A DNA stretch of 64,000 nt from Acidobacteriota bacterium (GTDB lineage: Bacteria; Acidobacteriota; Thermoanaerobaculia; Thermoanaerobaculales; Thermoanaerobaculaceae). Position numbers and translations under genes: made by a program. This document shows positions 36,203 to 44,468 of this stretch, in pieces (position 1 is the first letter of the stretch; the number at the start of each line of letters is the position of its first letter). The notes under the pieces are model-generated. The model was given only the letters and a program-made list of their open reading frames with translations, was not told the DNA's origin and did not search any database. Location: contig JACQZW010000078.1 in the NCBI GenBank assembly GCA_016213675.1, positions 1 to 64,000 of the forward strand, written 5' to 3'.

Positions 36203-36254
36203 GCCTGGATCGCCCGTGCAGATCTCGCGGCTCGCGTTCCCCCGGCCCGGCCGC

Positions 36255-36260
36255 TACACT
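36255..36260 (+). promoter_or_regulatory. Leaderless-type -10 box (TACACT) for the KdkA-like gene
   Basis: TACACT, then 7 nt, then GTG 36268; no SD. It is divergent from the lpxL box 53 bp away. Confidence 0.5.
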
Positions 36261-36267
36261 CGTCGGC

Positions 36268-37020
36268 GTGACGGGACCGAGGGCATCGCGGACGCGCCTA
36301 CGCCTCGCCGACCTCGAAGGCGAGTGCCTCCCTGCGTTGGCCGAGGAGCTGCGCCGGATCTACTCGGGTGGCGGGTGGGCCTACGACGCGCTGTACGCCC
36401 GGTCGGGCGCGGTGCTGCTGCGCGGGCGCGTCCCGGTGGTGGCCGCGACGCTCGGCGGGCTGCCCGTGATCGCCAAGCGGCTGACCCACGGCGGGGTGAT
36501 CTCGCGGCTGACGGGCGACCGTTTCCTCACCCCGAAGCGCTGGCGGGCGGCGCTGGCCGCCGCCGACTTCCTGCGCGAGCACGGCGTCGACACGCCGGAG
36601 CCGCTGTTCGCGGCGTGGCGACGGGGCTGGCCGTTCGTCCGCGGCGAGCTGGGCTTTCGCCGGATCACGGGCGCGGTGGACGCCTCCGACCACCTGTTCG
36701 GCGGCGCCGAGGTGCTGCCCGGCGGGTGGCGCGAGGCCGCCGGCGCGATCGGCCGCACCGTCGCGCGGTTGCACGCCCTCGGCGTCGTCCACGGCGACCT
36801 CAACTTGATGAACTTCCTGCTGCCGGCGGGCGGCAAGGTGATGATCCTCGACCTCGACAAGGCGCGGCTCACCGGGAAGCCGCTCGGCGAGGGCGCGCGC
36901 CGGCGCAACCTCGCGCGCCTCGAGCGCTCGGTGCGAAAGCAGGGTCGCCTCGCGCCGGCCGAGCACGTCGGGGGCGTCCTCGTGGCGCTGCGGCACGGCT
37001 ACGAGGCGGCGCGTGCCTGA
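36268..37020 (+). CDS. Kdo kinase-like LPS kinase (KdkA/InaA family)
   Basis: 250 aa protein-kinase-like fold. ATP-lysine region PVIAKRLTHGGVISRL, catalytic loop VVHGDLNLMNFLL (H-G-D-L-N-x-x-N) and metal motif ILDLDKAR. The family phosphorylates Kdo or core heptose of LPS. The substrate is inferred from the neighbours: lpxL divergently upstream and a GT9 heptosyltransferase overlapping by 8 bp downstream. Confidence 0.85.
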   Translation: MTGPRASRTRLRLADLEGECLPALAEELRRIYSGGGWAYDALYARSGAVLLRGRVPVVAATLGGLPVIAKRLTHGGVISRLTGDRFLTPKRWRAALAAADFLREHGVDTPEPLFAAWRRGWPFVRGELGFRRITGAVDASDHLFGGAEVLPGGWREAAGAIGRTVARLHALGVVHGDLNLMNFLLPAGGKVMILDLDKARLTGKPLGEGARRRNLARLERSVRKQGRLAPAEHVGGVLVALRHGYEAARA

Positions 37021-38065
37021 GCCCGGGGCGCGGCGTATCGGGCTGATCCGCACCGGGGCCCTGGGCGACGTCGTGCACGCCCTGCCGCTGGTCAACGGGC
37101 TGCGCGACGCCTGGCCCGACGCCCATCTGACCTGGATCATCCACCCGGTTCCCCACGAGGTGGTCCGGCACCAGGGCGCCGTCGACCGCTTCATCGTCTT
37201 CGAGCGGCACGGCGGCCTGGCGGCATGGCGCCGCCTCGCCCGCGAGCTGCGCGCCGCGCCGTTCGACCTGCTCCTGGTGCCGCAGGTGTCGGCGAAGGCT
37301 GGGATGATCGCCGCGCTCGCCCGCGCCGAGATCAAGCTCGGCTTCGACTTCCGCCGCTCCCGCGAGCTCCACTGGTTCGTGACCAACCGGCACCTCTCGC
37401 ACCGGCCGCCGCAGCACGTCCAGGACCACTACCTCGAGTTTCTCGACGCGCTCGGCATCACCGGCACCCGGGTCCGCTGGGACCTCGAGTTCACGCCCGA
37501 GGAGGCCGCCTGGCGCGAGCGCTTCGTCGCCTCGCTCGGACGGCCGGCGGTCGCGTTCGTGGTCGCCTCGGCGCATCCGGAGAAGGACTGGTCCCCGGCC
37601 GGCTATGCCGAGGTCATGGCACGGTGCGAGCGCGAGCTCGGGGTGGCTCCGGTGATCGTCGGCGGGCCGTCGCGCCGCGAGCGCGAGGTGGCCGAAAAGA
37701 TCGTCGCCATCTGTCCGGTGCGGCCGGTGGTGGCGCTCGAGAAGCCGGTCCGCCGCACCCTGCTTCAGCTCTCGGCGGCCGCGGCGGTCGTCGCGCCGGA
37801 CACCGGCCCGTTGCACGCCGCCGTCGCCCTCGGCACGCCCACGGTGGGGCTCTACGGCTACTCGAACCCACGGCGCTGCGGGCCGTACCGCGCGTACGGC
37901 GACCTCCTCGTCGACCGCTTCTCGGAGCCCGGCGAGGAGGACGCGCTGCGCCGCACCAGGCCGGGACGGATGGCCCGGATCACCGCCGACGAGGTGTTCG
38001 ACAAGGTGCGGCTGGCGCTCGAGCGCTACCCGCGGCCGGTGTCTTCGGTTGCGGCAGAAAGGTAA
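37013..38065 (+). CDS. ADP-heptose:LPS heptosyltransferase-like (GT9)
   Basis: 350 aa. N-terminal RIGLIRTGALGDVVHALPLV and C-terminal VVAPDTGPLHAAVALGTPTVGLYG are the GT9 signatures. It should add heptose to the inner core on the cytoplasmic face. WaaC versus WaaF cannot be decided. GTG 37013 overlaps the kinase gene. Confidence 0.88.
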   Translation: MPEPGARRIGLIRTGALGDVVHALPLVNGLRDAWPDAHLTWIIHPVPHEVVRHQGAVDRFIVFERHGGLAAWRRLARELRAAPFDLLLVPQVSAKAGMIAALARAEIKLGFDFRRSRELHWFVTNRHLSHRPPQHVQDHYLEFLDALGITGTRVRWDLEFTPEEAAWRERFVASLGRPAVAFVVASAHPEKDWSPAGYAEVMARCERELGVAPVIVGGPSRREREVAEKIVAICPVRPVVALEKPVRRTLLQLSAAAAVVAPDTGPLHAAVALGTPTVGLYGYSNPRRCGPYRAYGDLLVDRFSEPGEEDALRRTRPGRMARITADEVFDKVRLALERYPRPVSSVAAER

Positions 38066-38072
38066 GGGAACG

Positions 38073-38963
38073 ATGAGCCAGGCGCTGCGCAGCATGACGG
38101 GGTTCGGTACCGCCGAGGGCGAGCTGTCGGCGCGGATGCGCGCCGGCGTGCGGATGAACTCGCTCAACGGGCGCTTCCTCGAGATCAGCCTGCGGAGCCA
38201 GCCGCGCCTCGAGCTCGGCGAGCTGGAGCCGGGCGTGCGGGCCGTCCTCGCCGAGGCGATGTCGCGCGGCCGCGTCCAGGTCAACCTCGAGCTGCAGGCC
38301 GCGGCGCCGCAGGCGGCGGCGTTCCACTTCAACTGGGAGGTCGCCGCGGCGCTCGCCGCCGAGCTTGCCAGGCGGCCCGGCGGACTCGAGCTGGCGCCGC
38401 TGGCGCTGCGCGACCTCGTCGCGCTGCCCGGCTTCGCCGAGGGGATGGGCGAGCCCTCGCTCACGCCCGAAGAACGGGAGGCGCTGCTGCGCCTGATCGC
38501 GGTCGCCCGCGACCAGCTCGTCCGCGACCGCGAGAAGGAGGCCGCCGCCCTGCTGCCGCAGATCGCCGGCGAGATCGCCACGCTCCGCTCGTTTCACGGC
38601 TGGCTCGGCGAGGTCAACGTGCAGCTCCGCGACGCGCTCCTCGTCCGGCTCCGCGAGCGCCTCGGGCGGCTCGTCGAGAGCGCGGTCCCGGAGGAGCGGC
38701 TGGCGGTCGAGGCCGGCGTCCTCGCCGACCGCGCCGACGTCTCGGAGGAGGTCCAGCGCCTCGAGGCCCACCTCGCCCACCTCGACGGCCTGCTCGCCGG
38801 CGGCGGCCCGGTCGGCAAGAAGCTCGACTTCCTGCTCCAGGAGCTGCTCCGCGAGGTCAACACCTCGGCCTCCAAGTGCCGCGACGCGGGGATGGGCGAG
38901 CGCGTCGTCGACGCCAAGGCGGCGCTCGAGAAGCTGCGCGAGCAGTTCGCCAATCTGGAGTAG
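38073..38963 (+). CDS. yicC: YicC-family endoribonuclease
   Basis: 296 aa, the usual length. N-terminal ALRSMTGFGTAEGEL and the NSLNGRFLEISLR segment; C-terminal GKKLDFLLQELLREVNTSASKC, the strongly conserved YicC/YloC end. Family members are ring-shaped RNases involved in small-RNA turnover. The expected E-N-R after 'VEIRS-NHR' is slightly altered (RMNSLNGRF). The stop is directly followed by inverted 26-bp repeats. Confidence 0.9.
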   Translation: MSQALRSMTGFGTAEGELSARMRAGVRMNSLNGRFLEISLRSQPRLELGELEPGVRAVLAEAMSRGRVQVNLELQAAAPQAAAFHFNWEVAAALAAELARRPGGLELAPLALRDLVALPGFAEGMGEPSLTPEEREALLRLIAVARDQLVRDREKEAAALLPQIAGEIATLRSFHGWLGEVNVQLRDALLVRLRERLGRLVESAVPEERLAVEAGVLADRADVSEEVQRLEAHLAHLDGLLAGGGPVGKKLDFLLQELLREVNTSASKCRDAGMGERVVDAKAALEKLREQFANLE

Positions 38964-38984
38964 CGCCCCCGCCCAGCCAGCCTT

Positions 38985-39062
38985 GCACACCCGACCGACC
39001 ACCCAGGGTTGCACACCCACCCGACCACCCAGGGGTGCCCTCCCGCCCACCCGCCCAGGCTT
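38985..39062 (-). repeat. 26-bp tandem repeat, locus C (3 copies plus a partial one)
   Basis: On the minus strand units begin at 39062 (AAGCCTGGG), 39036 (ACCCCTGGG) and 39010 (AACCCTGGG), with a decayed fourth reaching the yicC stop. The orientation is opposite to loci A and B. The bases to 39134 hold no gene. Confidence 0.85.
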
Positions 39063-39134
39063 GAAGCAAAGACGGGAACGAGGGGTCAGCCTGTCGCCGG
39101 GCCACCTGCCACGGGCCAGGGGCCACGCGCCTTT

Positions 39135-39908
39135 CTATCTGCTCGGGCGGGTGTCGAGGCGGCCGAGCAGGCGGAGCAGGCCGTCGAGAATGGTCAGGGG
39201 GTGCGGCGGACAGCCCGGGACGTAGAGGTCGACCGGGAGGAACGTGCCCGCGCCGTTGTGCACCTCGGGGTGGTCGACGAACGGTCCGCCGGAGATGGCG
39301 CAGGCTCCCACCGCGATGACCAGCTTGGGGGCCGGCACGGCGTCGTAGGTCTTGCGGAGCGCGAGGCGCATGTTCTCGGTCACCGGCCCGGTGACGATCA
39401 ACCCGTCGGCGTGGCGCGGCGAGGCGACGATCTGGATGCCGAAGCGCGACAGGTCGAAGGCGATGGTCGACAGCACGTTGACGTCGGCCTCGCAGCCGTT
39501 GCAGCCGCCCGCGCTGGCCTCGCGCAGGGCCAGCGAGCGGCCGAACAGCCGGCGGGCGCGGGCGTCGAGCGCCCCGGCGAGCCGGAGCGCCTCTCCGGAC
39601 GTGGGCAGGTCCTCGCGGGTCTGGGTGGCGAGGCGGAACTCGGTGGTGAAGGCGATCGCGCCCTCGGGGCAGGCGTCGGTGCAGTCGGTGCAGAACAGGC
39701 AGCGGCCGAGGTCGATGCGGACGCCACCGGCGCCGACGGAGATCGCCCCCGTCGGGCAGGCGTCGGCGCACGCGCGGCAGCCCGACGGGCAGCGGGAGGC
39801 GTCGACCCGCAGCAGCCCGCGGAAGCGGTCCGGCAGCGTCGGCAACGTCGCCGGGAACGGCGTCGTGCGGTGTCCCTGGCGGAGGCGGGCGAGGAGGACC
39901 TTAGACAT
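39135..39908 (-). CDS. Ehr complex small subunit (NuoB/HyfI-like) fused to a 2[4Fe-4S] ferredoxin domain
   Basis: 257 aa. N-terminal ferredoxin part with two Cys clusters (CPSGCRACADACP and CLFCTDCTDACP). The C-terminal part is NuoB-like with the proximal-cluster Cys residues in GGCNGCEADV, VGACAISGG and VPGCPPHP. In complex I and group 4 hydrogenases these are separate subunits (HycF/HyfH and HycG/HyfI); here they are one chain. It should pass electrons to or from the large subunit. It is the last gene of the operon, starting 9 bp after the large-subunit stop. Confidence 0.9.
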   Translation of the reverse strand: MSKVLLARLRQGHRTTPFPATLPTLPDRFRGLLRVDASRCPSGCRACADACPTGAISVGAGGVRIDLGRCLFCTDCTDACPEGAIAFTTEFRLATQTREDLPTSGEALRLAGALDARARRLFGRSLALREASAGGCNGCEADVNVLSTIAFDLSRFGIQIVASPRHADGLIVTGPVTENMRLALRKTYDAVPAPKLVIAVGACAISGGPFVDHPEVHNGAGTFLPVDLYVPGCPPHPLTILDGLLRLLGRLDTRPSR

Positions 39909-39917
39909 TTCGCACCC

Positions 39918-41432
39918 TCACAGGTCGTGGCCGCAGTACGACAGGTTGAACGACTTGTTGCACAGCGGGAAGTCCGAGATCTGCTGGCCGCGCAGGGCCA
40001 TGGCCAGCCCGGACCAGTTGTGGAACGAGGGGTCGACGACCTTGGCGCGGGCGAAGCGGCCGTCGGCGCCGGTCACCGCGACGTGGCAGACCTCGCCGCG
40101 CCACCCCTCGACCAGGCTGACCGCGACGGCGTCGGGCGCGAGGTCGCCGACGCCGACCCGCACCGGCCCGTCGGGCAGCGAGGCGAACTGCTCGCGGACG
40201 AACGCCGCGGAGCGCTGGACCTCGAGCCAGCGGACCCAGGCCCGAGCGGCCACGTCGCCGCTGTGCCAGGTGGAGACGGGAAGCTGGGCGAACCGGTAGA
40301 TCCCGGCCGGGAACTCGGCGCGGGCGTCGATCTCCAACCCGCAGGCGCGGGCGGCGGGGCCGACCAGCCCGAGCTCGCCGGCCTGCCCGGCAGTCAGGGC
40401 GCCGGTTCCCTCGAAGCGGCTCTGGACGGACGGCGTGTCGAACATCAGCTCGACGGTCTCCCGGACGTCGCGCATCACGGTCGCGAGGCGCTCGAGCAGC
40501 TCGCCGGCCCGCGCCGGCTCGGCGTCGAAGCGGACGCCCCCGGGTCGGACCAGGCCGCGGCCGAAGCGGCTGCCGCAGAGCAGCGCCGTGAGGTTGAGGA
40601 TCTCGCCGCGCAGCCGGCCGCAGTGCGACGCCGTCGGCAGGAACGCGACGTCGCCGGCGAGGGCGCCGAGGTCGCCGACGTGGTTGGCCATTCGCTCGAG
40701 CTCGAGCGCCGCGCCGCGCAACACCTGGGCGCGCGCCGGGATCGCCGTGCCGGCGAGCGCCTCGACCGCCTCGGCGTGGGCCGTGGCGTGGGCGACGCTG
40801 CTGTCGCCGGCGGCCGTCTCGACGAGGTGGACGGTGCGCGCGTCGGGGCCGCCGACGAGGGCGCGCTCGACGCCGCGGTGCTGGTAGCCGAGCGCGATCT
40901 CCAGGGTGAAGACCCGCTCGCCGTGGCAGTTGAAGCGGAAGTGCCCGGGCTCGATGACCCCGGCGTGGACCGGACCGACGGCGACCTCGTGGACCTCCTC
41001 GCCGGCGACCGCGACGAACGGCCGGACCGCCGGGAGGATCTCGGCGCCGGGGGAACGGCCCCAGGCGTCGCGGCCGCCGGCCGGGGCGGCGTGGAAGCGC
41101 ACCGGCTCGAGGGCGGGGTGCCCGACGGGGACGACGCCGAGCTGCTCGGCGATCTCACGCTCGAACAGGTGGGCCTGGGGACACGAGGGCGTGAGCGACG
41201 GATAGGTGGCGCCGACGGCCGTGGTCGTGACCGCGAGCAGCCCGGCGCCGGGGTCGGCCTGGACGGCGACGAGCTCGGCGCCGTCGGCGGTCGGCAGGCC
41301 GAACAGCGCGGCGAGCCGGCATCCGCCGGCGACACCCGCGACGAGGTCGTCACGGACGTCGTCCCACGGCAGCACCGGCAGCTCGCGCCGGGCCGCGCGC
41401 TCGCCGTTGGCGATGGGCAGGCCGGCGCGCAT
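39918..41432 (-). CDS. Ehr complex large subunit (NuoCD/HyfG-like) lacking all NiFe cysteine ligands
   Basis: 504 aa. Residues about 1-120 are a NuoC/30-kDa-like domain (HLFEREIAEQLGVVPVGHP); the rest is NuoD-like. At the L1 site, where hydrogenases have ERVCGICxFAH, it reads ETAAGDSSVAH. At the L2 site, where they have DPCxxC, it reads DPSFHNWSGLA, followed by DFPLCNKSFNLSYCGHDL. Both Cys pairs of the NiFe centre are therefore gone. The DPSFHNW...DFPLxNKSFNLSY ending is the known mark of energy-converting-hydrogenase-related (Ehr) complexes, whose redox substrate is unknown. Confidence 0.9.
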   Translation of the reverse strand: MRAGLPIANGERAARRELPVLPWDDVRDDLVAGVAGGCRLAALFGLPTADGAELVAVQADPGAGLLAVTTTAVGATYPSLTPSCPQAHLFEREIAEQLGVVPVGHPALEPVRFHAAPAGGRDAWGRSPGAEILPAVRPFVAVAGEEVHEVAVGPVHAGVIEPGHFRFNCHGERVFTLEIALGYQHRGVERALVGGPDARTVHLVETAAGDSSVAHATAHAEAVEALAGTAIPARAQVLRGAALELERMANHVGDLGALAGDVAFLPTASHCGRLRGEILNLTALLCGSRFGRGLVRPGGVRFDAEPARAGELLERLATVMRDVRETVELMFDTPSVQSRFEGTGALTAGQAGELGLVGPAARACGLEIDARAEFPAGIYRFAQLPVSTWHSGDVAARAWVRWLEVQRSAAFVREQFASLPDGPVRVGVGDLAPDAVAVSLVEGWRGEVCHVAVTGADGRFARAKVVDPSFHNWSGLAMALRGQQISDFPLCNKSFNLSYCGHDL

Positions 41433-42904
41433 CAGGCCCCTCCGAAGAGCCGCGCCGCCGCGTGCAGGAGCGACGCCAGCGGTGGCGGCACGACCACCCC
41501 GAGGAGGAGGACGAGCGCGCCGAGCAGCGCCGGCGGCACGAAGCTCAACGCGCGCTCCGGACCACCCGGGGCGGCCTTGCCCGTGCCGCCGCCGTGCGCC
41601 ATCGCGAGCATGATCCGGCCCATCCCGACGAACACCACGGCGAGCAGCACGAGGGTGGTCACGGCCACGGCGGTCCGCCCGCCGTCGAAGGCGGCCTTGA
41701 GGATGACCAGCTCGCTCATGAACGGCCCGAACGGCGGCGAGCCGGTGATGGCGAACAGCCCCGCGATCCACAGGGCGCCGGTGATGGGCAGGCGCGCGGC
41801 CACCCCGCGGACGGTGGCCGTGGACTTGCTCTTGTAGGCGGCGACGATGTTCCCGGCGAGCAGGAAGAGCATCGCCTTGGTCAGCGAGTGGTTGACCGCG
41901 TGGAGCAGCGCGCCGAAGATCCCCGCGCCGCCGATGCCGATGCCGACGGCGAGGATGCCGATGTGCTCGACCGAGGAGTACGCCAGCATCCGCTTGAAGT
42001 CGGCCTGGCCGACGATGAAGACAGCGGCCACCACCATCGAGACCAGGCCGAGCCCGGTCAGGAGGCCGCCGCCGAACTCCGCGAGGCCGGCCGGCACGAG
42101 GACCTGGTAGCCGCGCAGCACGGCGAGGAACGCGCAGTTGAGCAGCGCGCCGGAGAGCAGCGCCGAGACCACCGACGGCTACTCGGCGTGGGCGTCGGGC
42201 AGCCAGGTGTGGAGCGGCGCCAGGCCCATCTTCGTGCCGTAGCCGACGAGGAGCAGGACGAACGCCGCCTTCAGCCAGCGGGCGTGGAACGCCGGGGCGC
42301 CGGCGATCAGCTCGCAGAGGACCATCGAGCCGGAGCCGGGCGCCCGGCCCGCCGCGGCGATGGCGAGGAAGAAGTTGCCGAGCAGGGCGACGGCGATGCC
42401 CACCGAGCAGATCAGCAGGTACTTCCAGGTCGCCTCGAGCGACCGGTGGTGGCGGTGGAAGAAGATCAGCGGGGCGCTGGCCAGCGTCGTCGCCTCGACC
42501 GCGACCCACAGCATGCCGAGGTGCTGGCTCACCGTCACCAGCGTCATGGTCGCGAGGAAGAAAAGGAGGCAGCCGGTGAGCACGGCCTCCGGGCCGTTGG
42601 CGAACAGCGTGCCCTCCTCGAAGTCCGCCCGCGGCGCGTGGGCCTCGCGGGCCAGGTAGCCGACCGCGTACAGGGCCGCGACCGCGAACAGCACGCTGGT
42701 GACGGTGAGGAAGAGCAGCCCGGCGGGGTCGAGTGCGAACCAGCCGCCCCGGGAGGGCGCCGGCGTCTGCCACCACGACCGCGCCACCATGCCGAGATGC
42801 ACGACGCCGACGGCGACCAGGAGCGCGCGGCGCGGGCTGTCGCGCCGCAGCAGCAGCGCCGCGAGACCGGCCAGCGCCGGCACCAGGACGAGTGCCGCGA
42901 TCAC
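41432..42904 (-). pseudogene. Ehr antiporter-like proton-pump subunit (HyfF/NuoN-like) with an in-frame TAG
   Basis: The frame from GTG 42904 encodes a Mrp/NuoL/N-type subunit up to LHTWLPDAHAE, then TAG at 42181-42179. It continues in the same frame as PSVVSALLSGALLN to 41432. In relatives this junction reads LPDAHSEAPSxVSALLSG without a break, so one codon has become a stop inside the most conserved motif. Total 491 codons. The GTG at 42172 could restart the C-terminal half, but a split here would cut the proton channel. Nonsense mutation, sequencing error or readthrough are all open. It overlaps both neighbours by 1-4 bp. Confidence 0.8.
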
Positions 42905-43554
42905 GAGGCCTCGTCCCGCAGGCTCGTGAGGCGGTCGGCGTCGATGTGGTCGAACTCGCGGTTGATCTGGTAAATCATGATCCCCATGATGAAGACGGCG
43001 ACGAAGGCGTCGAGGAGCACGCCGAGCTCGACGGAGAGCGGCGCGTCCTCCGCCAGGGTCAGGCCGAACAGGTAGATGCCGTTCTCCACCACGAGGTAGC
43101 CGAGGACCTGGGTGATCGCCTTGCGGCGGGCGACGATCAGGAACAGCCCGACCAGCATGGTGAATAGGGCGACCGGCACGAGCAGCGGCGAGACGACCCC
43201 GGCCGGCAGGGGCAGGCGGGTGCCGATCCACAGCGAGGCGCCGAGCATGACGACGCCGACGAGGATCGAGGCGGTGAAGCCGACGAACGGCTCCATCTCC
43301 CGGCGCACGTCGGCGTCGCGCAGGGCGCGGCGGAGGAGCCACGGGAACAACACCGCCTTGACGCCGATGCTGCCGAGGGCGAGCGCCCAGCTCCGCCACG
43401 GCGCCCCCCAGCCGGCGTGCTCGGCCAGCGACAGGAGGCCGAGCAGGAGGCCCTGGAACGCGACCTGGCGGATGCACGAGCCGAGGCGGCTCGAGGCGAG
43501 GAGCATGAAGTCCACGAGGATCAGGCCGACGAGGAGGGTGTGTGCCTCGAACAT
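42901..43554 (-). CDS. Ehr membrane subunit, HyfE-like
   Basis: 217 aa with about seven helices (MFEAHTLLVGLILVDFMLLA, GYLVVENGIYLFGLTLAED). The VxENGIY segment is shared with HyfE and NuoK/MnhC-type subunits. It lies between the NuoH-like and HyfF-like genes with overlaps on both sides, as in hyf/ehr operons. Confidence 0.85.
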   Translation of the reverse strand: MFEAHTLLVGLILVDFMLLASSRLGSCIRQVAFQGLLLGLLSLAEHAGWGAPWRSWALALGSIGVKAVLFPWLLRRALRDADVRREMEPFVGFTASILVGVVMLGASLWIGTRLPLPAGVVSPLLVPVALFTMLVGLFLIVARRKAITQVLGYLVVENGIYLFGLTLAEDAPLSVELGVLLDAFVAVFIMGIMIYQINREFDHIDADRLTSLRDEAS

Positions 43555-44468
43555 CACCACTCCGCCATCAGGGCGAGGCCGAGCGCGGCGAGCACCCCGG
43601 CGCTGACCAGCAGCGCCGGCACCCGGAGCAGCCTGAGCCTGGCCATCGTCGACTCGACGACGCCGACCAGCGCCGCCAGCGCGAGCAGGCCGGCGACGAA
43701 GGCGCCGAGGTCGATCCAGGGGTTGCCGCTGCGCACGGGCACGACGATCGAGACGACGAGGCCGCCGAGCAGCCACATCTTGAGCGCGGCGCCGAGCTCG
43801 ACGAGGGCGAGGTCCGGTCCCGAGGAGTCGAGGACCATGACCTCGTGGATCATCGTCAGCTCGAGGTGCGTGGTCGGGTCGTCCACGGGGACCCGCGAGT
43901 TCTCGGCGAGGAACACGACGAACAGCGCGGCCGTGACGAGCGTGAGCGCCGCGGCGTCGTGCCGCCACGTCTCGCCCGAGACCGCGCCGAGGATGGAGCC
44001 GAGCGAGAGCTCGTGGGCGTTCCGGGCCAGCGCGACGAGGGCGAGCAGCAGCGCCGGCTCGGCGAGGGCCGAGAACTGCACCTCGCGACTCGCGCCCATG
44101 CCCTCGAACGCCGACCCGGTGTCGAGCGCCGCGAGCACGGTGGCGAAGCGCGCGAGGCCGAGCAGGTAGGCGAGGAGCACGAAGTCGCCGGCGAAGCCGA
44201 ACACCGCAGGGGCGCCGGCCATGGGGAGCAGGGCAAGCGCCCCGAGCACGGCGGCCAGCGAGACGACCGGCCCGGCGCGGAACACCCAGGTCGTCGTCTC
44301 GGAGTACACCGCGCCCTTGCGGAGCAGCTTGGCGAGGTCGAAGTAGCGCTGCAGCAGCGGGGCGCCGGTCCGCCCGGCGAAGAACGCCTTGGTCCGGGCG
44401 ATCACGCCGTAGAGCAGCGGCGCGAGGAGGAGCGCGGCGCCGAGCCGGGCGAGGGCGGCGCCGGTCAC
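43554..44468 (-). CDS. Ehr membrane subunit, NuoH/HyfC-like
   Basis: 304 aa, eight helices. GVIARTKAFFAGRTGAPLLQ and LLRKGAVYSETTTWVFRAGP near the N-terminus and LAENSRVPVDDPTTHLELTM, with its Glu/Asp-rich loop, are the HyfC/NuoH signatures. This subunit links the soluble arm to the ion-pumping subunits. GTG start; overlaps of 1-4 bp on both sides. Confidence 0.9.
   Translation of the reverse strand: MTGAALARLGAALLLAPLLYGVIARTKAFFAGRTGAPLLQRYFDLAKLLRKGAVYSETTTWVFRAGPVVSLAAVLGALALLPMAGAPAVFGFAGDFVLLAYLLGLARFATVLAALDTGSAFEGMGASREVQFSALAEPALLLALVALARNAHELSLGSILGAVSGETWRHDAAALTLVTAALFVVFLAENSRVPVDDPTTHLELTMIHEVMVLDSSGPDLALVELGAALKMWLLGGLVVSIVVPVRSGNPWIDLGAFVAGLLALAALVGVVESTMARLRLLRVPALLVSAGVLAALGLALMAEW

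Noticed and set aside
39918..41432. Functional group 4 NiFe hydrogenase
   Set aside because: All four Cys ligands are replaced, and the C-terminal motif is that of Ehr complexes.
41432..42904. Two separate genes for the HyfF-like subunit
   Set aside because: The break falls inside a conserved helix and the frame is continuous across one TAG, so it is a single interrupted gene.
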